Positions 24,681-36,829 of a stretch of DNA of 64,000 nucleotides are shown here, one piece after another. Within the stretch, counting starts at the first letter, position 1. Every line of letters starts with the position of its first letter. A program made the position numbers and the translations under genes. A model generated the notes under the pieces. The model worked only from the letters and a program-made list of their open reading frames with translations. It did no database searches and was not told the DNA's origin. This DNA comes from Gnetum montanum (lineage: Eukaryota; Streptophyta; Gnetopsida; Gnetales; Gnetaceae). Location of the stretch: assembly GCA_015680685.1 (NCBI GenBank), contig MNCI01020745.1, forward strand, positions 67,033 through 131,032. The letters are read 5' to 3'.

Positions 24681-26330
24681 GAGACTTAAAACAAATTGTT
24701 AAAAATGAAATTTCCAAACCTTGGAAGGAGAGACTTATTTACCCAATAACTAATAGTGAATGGGTGAGTCCCATCAGTATGGTGCCTAAAAGGAAAGGTA
24801 AATGATGAGTTGGCATGGATTATAGGAAACTTAATCAAAGTACTAAAAAGGATCATTTTCTTCTATCTTATATAGACCAAACTTTAGAAAGGTTAGAAGG
24901 GCGTGACTATCATTACTTTTTAGATGGGTTTAGCAGTTATAACCAAGTGGCTATTGCTTCATAAGATCAACATTAAACAACTTTTACTTACCCCTATGGT
25001 ATCTTTACATATAGAATAATCCCTTTTGGTCTTTCTAATGCACTTGCTACCTTCCAAAGAGTGATGATATCCATTTTTATCGATATGTTGGAGGAATGCG
25101 TAGAAGTATTTATGGATGATTTTTCATTGTATGGAGATACTTATGAAAAAACATTAGATTGGTTACAATATGTCTTGGACATATGTATAGAGAAAAACTT
25201 AAAATTAATTTAGGAAAAGAGTCATTTAATTGTAATAAACGATGTATTTTTAAAACATGTAATCTCTAAGGAAGGAATTAAAATGGATGTGGAAAATGTT
25301 AAGGGAATTTTTACACTTCTAGCCCCAACCAATTTNTCCTTAATAATGCTCACCCATATGTCCAAATATGTGATGACTATCAAGGTTTAGGGACCATTAT
25401 AAAAATAAAAGAAATGTCACTTGATCCTATTATAATAACAAAAGCTTTCAATGTATGGGGTATAGACCTTTTAGGACCATTTCCACCTTCCAATGGATGT
25501 CAGTATATTCTAGTATGTATAGAATATGTTACTAAATGTGAAGAGACTAAAGCTACTCTAAAAAATGATGTTAAAGTAATTTTAGCTTTTCTAAGGAAAC
25601 ATATTTTAACATGATTTGGGAGTTCATGTGCACTCATTAGTGATTAGGGAACTCATTTCATAAATAAGATAATGAAAAAGTTTCTTAAGTCTTGTAGAAT
25701 ACAACATAAGATAGCCACTACCTACCATCCTCAAAAAATTGGTCAAGTTGAAAATGCTAATAGAATCATTCTAATAATTTTAACTAAAACTATTTGTGCT
25801 AAAAAGAAAGACTAGTGTAGAAAATTATAAGATGCAATTTAGACCTATAGAATTACTTATATATAAAACTTAGGCTATTCACCCTATCATTTTATTTATG
25901 GTTGATGATGTTTTTTGCCCATCAATATTAAATACTATATTTAAGATTAACACATGAATTAAGTTTCAATGAGGAACTCAATTAGGACTTTAGGATGATC
26001 CAACTTCATGAACGTGATGAATTACACATGCATGCACTTGATAAACAAAGAATAATTAAGAAACAAATGAAATGTATGCATGATAAGAACATACTAAATA
26101 AGCAATTTTAGGAAGGAGATAAAGTCTTGTTATATAACATGAGACTACATAAATATCTAGGGAAATTAACAACTTGGTGGGAAGGTCCATATCTAGTATT
26201 ACAACCCCATAGCAATGGTAGTCTTCTAATTGCATCCATTAAAGATATGTCTAAATGACTCCTAGTAAATTATCAAAAACTTAAGCATTATCATCAACAT
26301 TAGATAGAAGAGCCTAGCAAGGATGAGTTA
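24681..26330 (+). pseudogene. pol: Athila-like RT-integrase with RNase H deleted (element F)
   Basis: RT is at 24,690-25,335 (SNSEWVSPI-like start, MDYRKLNQSTKKDHF, FSSYNQVAI, IIPFGLSNALATFQ, catalytic FMDDFSLYGD). It is followed without RNase H by integrase from about 25,340 (AFNVWGIDLLGPFPPSNG, TYHPQ..GQVENANR) and a C-terminal region to about 26,300. The RNase H domain and the integrase zinc finger are missing, and the junction coincides with the only ambiguous base (N at 25,336). FMDDF and WGIDLLGPFP are typical of the Athila lineage. Many stops. Confidence 0.85.
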
Positions 26331-27772
26331 GTGGATTTAAGTAATCCTAATTATCCTATAAAAAATGAAAGGATGATAGTGATTAATTAGAGGCCAAAAT
26401 GATAGAGAGAATTTTTAATTTAGATAATCAAATACCTTATTCAATAATGTAAAAAAATTAAAGAATAACAAAAATATCTAGAACTTTTATCTCAAAAAAT
26501 GTAGAGGGAAGTAGAAAATTCTACTATTTATTGGAACTACAAAGAATTTAGTAGCATCATGTCTAGAATGCAAGGGAGAAGAACAAGTCCCCCTACCTTG
26601 AGATAGGTAGGTTGAAACCCAAAGTTCATCTAAGAGTAAGCTTTAGGATAATCAAAACAAATACTAATTAGATATGATTAAACTACACTAAAATACAAAG
26701 TTGGCATAATAAATCCTATTATTCCTTAAAGATAAGGTTCATTAGGCTTACTGTTTCATAAGTTTAGAAGGTAAAATAACTAAGTATATGCTAGTGTTTA
26801 TAAGTGTAAGATTTATATTGGTTACTTACTTGGATAGTCAATATGAGAAAAGGGCGTGTGATATTGGGTCTAGCATCTAAGGTGATAAAGGCGTATAATA
26901 AAATAATATCAATGCTCATATGAGCAATCCATTCAATTAAAAGAAAATAATGAAAAATTATTTCAAAAGAACCTTATGATTCAAGTAGGCCTAATTCTGA
27001 AAAAAAAATTGTGTTAAAAAAATGAGCATCCCATAAGAATCTTTAGTCATGAAAAGAGTCACACTTCCACAAGAACCTTATAGTTGGGATGATGCTAAAC
27101 ACTTACCATCTTCTAGCATCATACTAAAATCCCCTTTTGTGAGTAGAGTGATTATGGATGAAGTAGTGGTTACCAAAAAAAAATGAAATATGAATGCCAC
27201 TACTTTAGATAGCTAGGGTATAACACTGTTAAGGAAAGAACTAACTAGTGTGAGTAGGTAGCATAATGAATAACCTTATCAATAAACATTTTTCTTACTC
27301 TATTTATTTAATCTCTTATCTTGTGAAACTTCATACCTATAAGAAATAATGTCCCTTCTTTTTCATTATTTTCCTTAATATGTCAACTAATTATTTTTTA
27401 GGTTTTACTATTAAATTCATAAGTAACCTCTAATATTTTCACTATATCACTTCATCATTATTATCAAACTCTAAGACTACCAACTATAATTTCCATAGGT
27501 AATTGAAGCTCTTTGAATCTTGATATGATTTTCCAACATGTCTCCTATAGGAGTTAGTGGTTAAGATCCCTACTATGGCTAGAGCATTATGGATACTAAC
27601 TATTGGAAGTTTAGAGCTTACCTATGCATCATTAATAGTGAAGTATATATAAAAATAATGGAATACTTGCCCTTGGTCTACTCTCCTAGTTAGTTCTTAA
27701 CCTACACTAATAAAAAATAATCTAATTGATTTGGATTAGGGACAAAACATAGAGTAATTAGAAGGGGGGGGA
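26331..27772 (+). other. Post-integrase region of element F
   Basis: AT-rich, no supported gene. In Athila elements this interval may carry an env-like ORF, but I see no such frame. It ends in the purine run AGAAGGGGGGGGA (27,760-27,772), a likely polypurine tract. Confidence 0.5.
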
Positions 27773-29591
27773 TGTGGAAGGTTAGTACTTTAATAGAAGG
27801 ATAGGATAGTAGGGTACAACTGATGTGGGAGCTAAATCCAAGATCAAGTTAGGAAGGGATTCATTGAAAGAAATGCATCTAGGATCCTTAAAACATAGAA
27901 AGGGTAGAAACCTTGAGATTGTAAGCCATCCTTCCAATGAAAGAAAAAAACCATGTGAGGATAAGCATATTTTAAGTAATCCTAGGTGTACCTACCTAAC
28001 TACGTTGTAGGTAAATTCTTACCTAATAAGAGATATCCCAAGTGAATAATGTTTTAGGATAAAGGCTATAGGTAGCAGGATTAAAAATATATCAATAAAA
28101 TTGATTAATAAATTTATGTTGTATTAATAAAATCTAAAATCATATATTGATATACATCACAGGATGCTAAGATCTACAATAAGAAAGCATGCATAATTGA
28201 GAGACATTGTGAAATCGATGTCTATAGACATAAGGAAAATTAGGAAATCCTTAGGGTTTTAGAATCTTGGTGGACATTGATACTTCGATGTCTCAAGACA
28301 TCACATATCTAAGTATATAAATTTTTCAATTCTAATCGATTTAATAAAAGAATTTGTCTTTAGTTTATTGACTATGATATTGTTTTAATTAATAAAGTTT
28401 GACTAGAAAATGTACAATGATATCAATCCATATCAACAAGATCGATGAACTTTGACAACATAAAAATATCTTTGAGAGCCTCACATATCAACAACATGAA
28501 TGCAATGTAGATGGATATTTAAGTATGCAATGATATTGATCTTCATTGTCTAGATTGATGAACTTTGATAACAAAACACCTCAAGAAAATTCATGTTGTG
28601 CACAAGAAGCCTAGCAATCAAAATCTACATTATAATTTGATAAGTATTCCAAGGTAGAAATAATGATCTTGTTTTCACATAAAAATTCTACCCTGTGATC
28701 TTATTTTAGCAAAAATATTGGATCTATTTTTTGTGTAAAATAAATTTCATATCTCACAAGCTATGAATTTTATTAGGCTAGTGGATAAGATCCAAAAAGC
28801 CAAAAATGTCACCAAATATTGTAGGAAAAGTTTCACACATTGGTAGCCCATACAATGCAATTTTTGTTTGTGAAAAGTGCCAAATAAACTATATTTTCAT
28901 GCCCAAAAGATTAAAATGCTAGAAGTTCACAAACTATAAATTTTAGCCATCAAAAGTATCAAAAATATTGTAGAGAATTTCCAAAAATTTTCTAGAATTA
29001 AATCAATGGAAAATCAGGAAATTCGTGCCTATTTGAACCAAAATTTTTATCACTTTGGAGACCTTTAGATCATGGAAACTCTCCCAAGAATTGAATACTT
29101 TTTAATTAGAGAGATCGAAAAGTATAAAGCCATTTTCCAATGTAGATCAATAGAAGTGTTAAGACTCTATTGTAGTATATACATGAAGTAAACTGGACAT
29201 ACTTGGCAAGACTGCAAGACATACACACTATCCAACCATGAGTTAGATTCTTGTCACCATTTTTGTCGAAAGTTGTTAAATGGTTATAGTTCCACATTTT
29301 GTACATTCATATCCTATACGTGTTACAGAATTAATACATATTATTTATAGCATTTTGTCATATTTTTATTATCTTCTACAACTATATTTCAGTGTTAGCT
29401 ATATTTATTATGCATTTTCTCACTTGTTTTCACCCATATTTCATCCTAGTTATAGACTTTCAAAGTCTTTGAGTGATAGACAAGATTGTTTAAGGCACTC
29501 TAGATCCTTTTGAGGCTATGGATCCTTCTGTCAAAACTATTTTGCATTGAGATCTTTGGTTCTCCAACACTAACTTTTTTAGTCATTATGA
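27773..29591 (+). repeat. LTR-derived region between elements F and D (boundaries partly unresolved)
   Basis: TGTGGAAGG at 27,773 follows a polypurine-like run and is the probable start of the F 3' LTR. The right part, about 29,440-29,591, aligns with the U5 end of LTR C (AAGTC, AGACAAGATTGTTTAAGGCA, CCAACACTAAC) and is the end of the LTR of element D. Where one LTR stops and the other starts I cannot tell. An imperfect direct repeat (ATCGATGAACTTTGACAACA at 28,440 and ATTGATGAACTTTGATAACA at 28,552) lies inside. Confidence 0.45.
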
Positions 29592-29592
29592 T

Positions 29593-29620
29593 TTTTTGGT
29601 GCTAGAAGGGGAGCCTTCAC
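29593..29620 (+). promoter_or_regulatory. Candidate primer binding site of element D
   Basis: TTTTTGGTGCTAGAAGGGGAGCC directly after the LTR end. The aligned sites are TTTTTTGGAGCTAGAAGAAGG in C (36,311) and TTTTTGGCACTTGAAGGAGG in E (52,556). The consensus TGG-Y-R-CTAGAAGGAGGGC looks like a tRNA 3' end complement; I cannot name the tRNA. Confidence 0.55.
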
Positions 29621-30399
29621 CCAACTTCTTAGCCCAAAATCCATTAGCAAATTCTCTACCCATTTCTACCTTTTCCTGTTAGCATTTTTAACAAATTAAA
29701 AATTGTTTTGGGCTTCCTATAACCCTAGTGCATGACATCATAACTAGTTTCTTTCAACACTTATGAAAATTAAAGTAAAAATTTCTATTACTACTTTACA
29801 GCTATAGCGTGTAGCACTAATCCTATTTCCTACACCATTACAATCACTACTCTAGTTCTCTACATTGTGCACAACACTACTCTAGTTCTCTACATTGTGT
29901 TTGTAGTTGCAGTGCATACTACTCCCTTCATTTTCTATGTTTGTAGTTTGTAGTTTTCCTCTCTACACATACCAATGCCTATTTGCATTTTTTCCAACTT
30001 TATCAAATATGTTAGAAAAACTTAAAATTCTTATTATTAAAATTGTAGTGTGTGTTATTTTTCTCATCTTTGTTGCTATGTTTTAAGCCTAATTTTCATC
30101 ATACATCATAGTTCACATCTATAACTTTAAACGCTATAGCTTCACATATTGCAAACCTCCATAGGCTATAGCCTCATAAGCTACACTCTCACATGTTGGG
30201 AGCTTCACATGTTGGAAGCTTCACATGTTGTGAGTCTTACATGCTTCAAGCTTATATGATATAAAGCTACAACTTGTCTAAAACATCAAAATATTTTCCA
30301 TATTTACACAATACCTTGGCCTTTCACTATGTATGTCTTTTCATCACTCAATGGTTCTACCACATAACATTGTCCATATGTCCTCAATTCAAGAAGCTA

Positions 30400-33300
30400 T
30401 TCACATTTATGATACTATGAGTTCATCTATAATAGAGCATAGACAATTCCTTATGGTAACTAGGACCAGATCTAGCTTATGTAAACATTAACAAAGAATA
30501 GTAGAACTTTCATTGCGCAAATATCCAAGTTGGCCTACTTATCCCAGATGTGGAATTAGAATCCAAATGTCAATTTGAGATTATTCACAGAAACAAAAAA
30601 GAGTATGTTTCCTCTCCATATGATCATATTGAACTGATAGAGTTTCATACATGCATGTTAGCACAACTAGCAGATATAGATGAAGCAAGTGAGGAAGTTA
30701 GTTTCGATTAAAACCAAGAGGATCAAGACGAGTTTGGAGTTGAGAATGAGCCAGATACATTCTTAGGGAATCATTTACAATGATATCTTCCAAAGGTGAC
30801 CATGTTCAACTATGTCCCTCCTACTTCAATTGCAAACCAAACTTACCTTATGACCTCTATAAGCCAAGTGTCACAATCTACTTCGTTGTTTACTTCCATG
30901 TTCACCTTAACACCTCTTGTCATAGCACATCAATCTTAACTAGCTTCCCACTTTTCTTTCCTATTTACATCAATGTATTTTATAACCCAACCTCATTCCA
31001 TGTGACCATCACTGGTGGTATCTACTACACCACCTCTTTTTGTCATCCCATTGGATTCCTCTTTTGCATCCCTAGTCTCAAAAATCTTCCATACCTCCTT
31101 CATTTCCTTCATTTTGCAAGTTCTAGCTCAAACATCCTTCTCCCTATTCAACCCTACTATGATGGTAATCACACAACCTCTCCAACCCATACCAATGTTG
31201 ATTACACGACCTTAAGCCACTCATCCTTCTCCCTATCCATTAGTATAAATGCTATAGCCTACAAGAGAACCTCAAGGCCTAGATCAAACCTTTCAAATGA
31301 TCAAGGACCTTAATAAAGAGCTACAAAAACTTAAAGCGAGTACCACTTAGATGGTAAATATTATGATCTTTTACCAAGATGATCCCATAAGTCCTATTGT
31401 CTATGAAATAACTCTACCTACAGGCATCCCAATCGCCTACTTTATCAAATAAAATGGTAAGGATGATCTCAATGATCATATCATTACTTTCTATTCTAAG
31501 TGCCTATTATTACAAGCTTGATCGCATATAATGATGTACATCTTCCCAATGTCTCTAACTAGAAAAGCCTTAGACTGGTACTATATACTACCGAGAGGCT
31601 TCATTGCCTCTATAGATGACTTGATTATATAATTTCTTAACGATTTTAAGTATAACTTGAAGCCTAATACAACATTAGACTAGCTTATGAAAGTAACATA
31701 GGGACACCTTGAACTTATCCAAAAGTTCATACAAAGATGGAATGCTATCTTAATGAAATTCCAAAATCCATCTATAAAATGCATCTTTTAGTCATTTTTA
31801 AGGGGGTGGTTAATGATTTCATCAAGTCTAAGATTTATTATTTAGACCCTTGGTTACTTAGTCAGGTTTTTTCCTAGAACAAAAACATTAAAGCTGTGGG
31901 AGAAGCTAGTAATGACCCAGCTTACATAGCATATACGTACCAACACATGAGAAGGAATTGAAATAAGGAAACAAATCATGTGATTGTGGCCAAAGTAATC
32001 AAAGAATTGAAAATAACACAAGAAATAAAGATAGCACAACCTAAGGCTTTTACCATCGCTCCTCAACCATTAATATCTGGTGCTTCCATGTCCAATCCTC
32101 CAAAACCTATCTTTGAATGGAAAGATAGGTCCAAGTACACAAAGCTATTCATGAAAACATCAGAGCTTCTTGATCAATTGCTTAAGAATGGCTGTATCCA
32201 ATATAAGAAGCTATCTAAGCATGCTTGTAATAGGTACAATTGCTTATGTAAGATTTTCAAGGATCCCATCATACCCACAAAAGATGATCATTCCATTCCT
32301 AAATACTTCAAACCAAACTAGTTTTGCCACTACCATTAGCTTCCTAGCCATGATACTAATTTTTGCTTAGCCCTTAAAGATGATTTATAGAAGATGATAG
32401 ATATTGAAGAGTTAGTTCTAGATGCATCTAACCTAGTCAGGCCTCAAAATCAATCCATGCAGGTGTACAGAGATACTCTTAATGCCAACAATGATTTGTT
32501 CACTATAGGAACATTCAACATCTATGACAAGTCCAAAACTATTAGGGAACCATTTTTGGTTTAGGTACCTCCTCATAATGAATAGACTTATACAAGTTCA
32601 AGAACTTTATTTGTTACAAGGATACCACAACCTTTGGCTCACAAAGAACCTTTTATCATTAGGGTGCCTCCTCCCTCTATCTTTAAACATGTAATCCAAG
32701 TTGACTAGCATTCTCTTGTAGTGGCCAATGCTTCAACCTCTTCCTAGTTGAATAACTAGAAATCATCCCTAAGGTAATGCAAGAAGCTAGCTCCCAAGCC
32801 TAAGGCTAACAAAATCAACCAACCAAAGGTATGGAAGGAAGTACATCCACTAAAGCCTACCCTAATTTTAATCACACCCATGGATTCCAATACTCAAACT
32901 ACATGTACTAGACAACCCAAGGAGGTCAACCAAAAATAAGAGAAGGAAAAGCAGCCAAAACAACAAATGTTAAAATATGAGGTTAAAATCCTAGGTAGAA
33001 TGGAGGAAGTTAAAGTCAACAAAACTGATACAACATCTAACAATGATAAGAACTTCATCATTACCATGGAGCAAGTAAAGCTCTCACTAAAATAAAAGAA
33101 CACCCATTTGAGCTTATATGACCTAGTTATGATCTCCCCTATCCACCATGAATCTCTATTTAAGATATAGGCTTCTATTCCTATGGATGAGGATATCCTA
33201 GCTAACGAGGAGTCTATCAACATTGTGATAGTACCAGCCTCACTTAGGAATGAAACAAATCCAACCATCTTAATGTTTTGTGACAGTGAGTTAAAAATAA

Positions 33301-33963
33301 ACTCACAAAGTGATGAAGTGTTGAGAACCTCCCTCTTCAAAATGATAAGAGTTGGCCAACACAAAGTGCACTAGGTGCATGTTAATGATGGGGTAGTGAT
33401 AAATGTTATACCCTTTCCTATCATGGAGTGCTTAGGCTTACTAGAGCACATCCAAGATACCTCCACCTCTATTCTTAAGTCCTTTAATGGGTCATGGGTA
33501 ACTATGAGAGGATTGATTTTCTTGGATTTCATGGTTGGGGAACAATTTAGCATATCAATTGATTTTCTTGTGGTGGAAGAAACACTAGGTTTCAACCTAA
33601 TCCTAGGGAGACCATGGTTGGCCAAATTACAAGTAGTTTCTTTTTCAATCGATCAAGAAATTCACCTACCTTATGAGGTAGGTGAAATTATAATTCACAA
33701 AGATGATGTAATCCCCTTGTTTGCCAGCAATGTTGACATAGAACAAGGATCTAAGGTGGAGTTTTAAGAAGAAACTTCTATAGCCAAGAACCACAATGAA
33801 ATCAACCAAACCAAGACCAACAATGTTGGGGGCCATAAGCATATCATGAAAAGATCTCCCATTTAACATTGTAAGCAAAGAAAATCGAGAGTAAAAGATC
33901 ATGCAACAAAGACCTTATGCATTCTCTAATCTCTTAAAGATTAGAAAACAATTGCATGATTGA
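30400..33963 (+). pseudogene. gag: Tat-like gag-protease of element D
   Basis: Fragmented by stops but collinear with C and E. A gag core is visible at about 31,690-31,880 (HLELIQKFIQRWN). A region resembling the gag C-terminus is at 31,980-32,320. A protease-like domain is at 33,375-33,770 (VNDGVVINVIPFPIMECLGL, LDFMVGEQFSISIDFLVVEE, LGRPWLAKL). The catalytic triad is altered (NDGV). The reading runs on to about 33,960, where GTATGT matches the conserved donor seen in C and E. No RT, RNase H or integrase follows. Confidence 0.75.
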
Positions 33964-34772
33964 GTATGTTACATATTTTCTTGTCCTTGTACAAATGCTA
34001 TGGTCATTTAAATGGTAGCTTTTAGTTTTTACTTACATATTTACATTTTTCCATACAATTTATGCTTTATAACATCATATTTGCTAGTTTTCTACACTGC
34101 CTTACTTTATATTTTTGCATTGATTTACAACATACATTTATTCTTTGCATTTACATAAAATTACAAAACAACATAAAATAAAAAACATGAAAAAATAAAA
34201 AATATAACACATAAAAAATGAAAAAAAAATTTAAAACCAAAATAGTACCCATAATCACATTGTGTGAAAATAACAAAGAATAAATGTCCATAGCCATGGT
34301 TAAACTATACAACAAATAACAACAAAAGCAATACATAGTCTCTAAGGTCATGACTAAAACACCATCAAAATTACATGTTGTAATCTTTGTAGCCTTTGTA
34401 GCCATCAACCCATGAAACTCAAGGCTAAAACTTCATCGTAAATGTGAAAATTATAACATGTGAGGGGAAATCTCATGTAGTTCATACTTTTGGGGTTGAA
34501 AATGCCACATAAGTAGTTAACACCTCATCCCCCAAGTCAAAAAAGTTACGTAATATCTATATTGGGGTTTGGGGGGGGGGGGGGTGGTGGTTTAAAAATG
34601 CCTTTTGGAATGCCAAAAGAGGAAATTTGATGGGTTTTATGGGGGGTATAGCATTTTCTACATTGTAGATGCATACATGGAGGCATAACATACCTATTGG
34701 GGGTGTGACCCACCTACTCCTAACATGGAGGGATAGATCTCACCTATTCCCAACATGAAGGATGTGGTGGTC
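33964..34772. other. AT-rich segment between D protease and element C
   Basis: Starts with candidate donor GTATGT. No gene. Contains a homopolymer of 14 G at 34,571-34,584 that could be a degenerate polypurine tract or intron residue. The last 190 bp may belong to the LTR into which C inserted, but I cannot show its start. Confidence 0.4.
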
Positions 34773-34777
34773 ATCAT
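34773..34777. repeat. Target-site duplication, left copy (element C)
   Basis: ATCAT immediately before the LTR start; the identical ATCAT follows the 3' LTR at 51,475-51,479. Confidence 0.85.
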
Positions 34778-36309
34778 TGAAACACCACAAAATTTGGGCT
34801 ACAACATCTTGACTACAAATTTGCCTAAGTGTTAGCATGAGCCCACTTTCTGCAAATTTTTCTAAGTGCTAAGACTCTGCTCACCACTATCCTAGAGCAT
34901 AGTCAACCTAGTGAAGAGTGTAGTCAACTCCAAAAACTGATTTTTTGGCAATTTTGTCTAAGTGTCATCATGAAGTAAGAAGCTGCAAATTTTTCTAAGT
35001 GTTGGAACTATGCTCTTCACTACCCTAGAGCATAGTCAGCTTAATAAAGAGTATAGTCAACACAAGGCCCAATTTGCAAAATTTTCTAAGTGTCAAGCCA
35101 ATTGTTGTAGATTTTTCTAAGTGTTGAGACTATGCTCTCCATTGCCCTAGAGCATAGTCAAGCATAGTTAACATGGAAGACCTAGTTTTACAAAAATTTT
35201 CTAAATGTTGAGACTATGCTCTCCCCTAGTCTAGAGCATAGTTGAGTGTAGTTAGCCAAAACAACCTTCAAAGGCCTTCACAACGTAGCATCAGCATTCA
35301 ACATTGTTCCAACACACCTCCAGTAAGTGTAGTTAGTAAAAATGCATCTTTGTTGTACCTCTTTTTGGCCCCAACTTGTAACTACGCTTGACACCACTCC
35401 AAACAGTGGATAGTGTAGTCCTAGAGCATAGTCTGTAAGCATTTTTCAAGTACGTTTTCGTCTTTTTGGTGCATGCACATGTAGTTGGTAACATAGGCAT
35501 AGTCTTGTAGTCTCATAGAGTCTAACAAAGTCCAATAGAGCACAAAATTGCTGGCCTTAATGGAGAGCATAGTTGGGTGCAGCATAGTCCCAACCATCCC
35601 ATTAACATGTGGTAGTTGATCTGCATTTCAAACTAACCCTAGGCCTATATATACCCTAGCCCTTGACATTTTAGGGGTTGGCAAATTTGAACGTTGGAAA
35701 AAATTTAAAGCACATTTGGCATTTTGACAAGTCAAGGCATTAGCAAATTTTGGATTAGCATTTGGCAAGGTTGCACACCACTGTAGGTCATCATAGAAGG
35801 CTACAAATCATTGCACACCATAGTGGCCAACCCAATAGGCATAAACTCTACAGTAGAATGTTAGTCTTTATAGCCAGACACCCCCAAGACTATGACTACA
35901 ATATCCATTATGCTTGTTATACACTGCATACCTTCTCACCCCCTTCTAAAGTTAACTATGCTACCCTAGTTGGGGTGGTGTTTTTCTTTTTCTATCACTC
36001 TCTTCTTATGCATTCTTAGCATTTTTACTTGCATTTTCTACTATTTTCATGCATAGCCCCACATTGACACCTTCATTTTTGGTGGAAACCATTGACTATG
36101 CTCACCCCTGTTGACACTATTAACATTGCAAACATCACTTGACACTTAGCATCCTTTGGCATTTGCATCTTGTAAGTCCCTATTCAATCAACAAGATTGT
36201 TCAAGGCACCCTATTTCTACCTCTAGCAAGCCCTCACATGGACATGGGGTCAAGCTATGCATGTGTGAATCTCTTGGTGTTCTAGCCACTAACATTTTTG
36301 GTTGCTACA
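34778..36309 (+). repeat. 5' LTR of element C
   Basis: TGAAACACC to GTTGCTACA, 1,532 bp. U3 (34,850-35,250) has five or so imperfect units of about 120 bp, each with TTTTTCTAAGTGTTG followed by an inverted pair GACTATGCTCT / AGAGCATAGTC. TATATATA at 35,646-35,653, U5 end with AAGTCCCTATTCAATCAAC. Open frames at 35,762-36,398 are not supported genes. Confidence 0.9.
35128..35159. repeat. Perfect 11-bp inverted repeat in U3 of LTR C
   Basis: GACTATGCTCT at 35,128-35,138 and AGAGCATAGTC at 35,149-35,159, separated by 10 bp. Near copies lie around 34,865-34,905, 35,005-35,040 and 35,205-35,240, and in the 3' LTR around 50,020-50,300. Half-site GAGCATAGTC also occurs in the antisense intron of this element (45,270-45,470). 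Confidence 0.85.
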
Positions 36310-36335
36310 TTTTTTTGGAGCTAGAAGAAGGGCTA
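36310..36335 (+). promoter_or_regulatory. Candidate primer binding site of element C
   Basis: TTTTTTTGGAGCTAGAAGAAGG directly after the LTR end, aligned with the sites of D and E. Confidence 0.55.
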
Positions 36336-36829
36336 AGTCCTTTTCCTCTCTCAAACTCCATTGGTGGTTGTCTTGCATGCTCTCTACCACACCATTAATA
36401 GCTTTTGGCTAGCTTAGATCCAACACCCTTGTGCACCTACCATGTGCAACAATAGCTAGATCTTAGGCTAGTGTAGGCATTATTTGCTAATCAATTGGTG
36501 TAGACTAGACCACATCATCGGTTCACTTGGAACCCTACATAGCAACCTCAGAGCATCCATTTTCATACTTAACTAAAATTCTAGGCATTCTCAATAGAGA
36601 GCGTAGCTAGCTCTTAGCATAGAGAGTGTAGTTGGCTCTTAGTGTAGAGAGTGTAATCGCTATACTTAGTCATTTTTCTATAGTTTTCAAACTTAGCCAT
36701 TTTTTCTACATTCATCAAACTTAGTCATTTTCTCCAGAGTTGGCTATTTTTCTACAGTTTTTAGACTTAGCCATTTTTTTTGTAATTTCTAGACTTAGCC
36801 ATTTTTTCCACAACTTCAATCAACACCAT

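Noticed and set aside
27773-29591. Reading the whole interval as a single LTR
   Set aside because: Left start fits an Athila-like LTR and right end fits the Tat-like family, so it is more likely parts of two LTRs; boundary unresolved.
30780-31313. 177-codon open frame in element D
   Set aside because: Ser/Tyr/Pro-rich; lies in the gag leader/gag region of D where C and E have similar low-complexity sequence. Treated as part of the gag pseudogene, not a separate gene.
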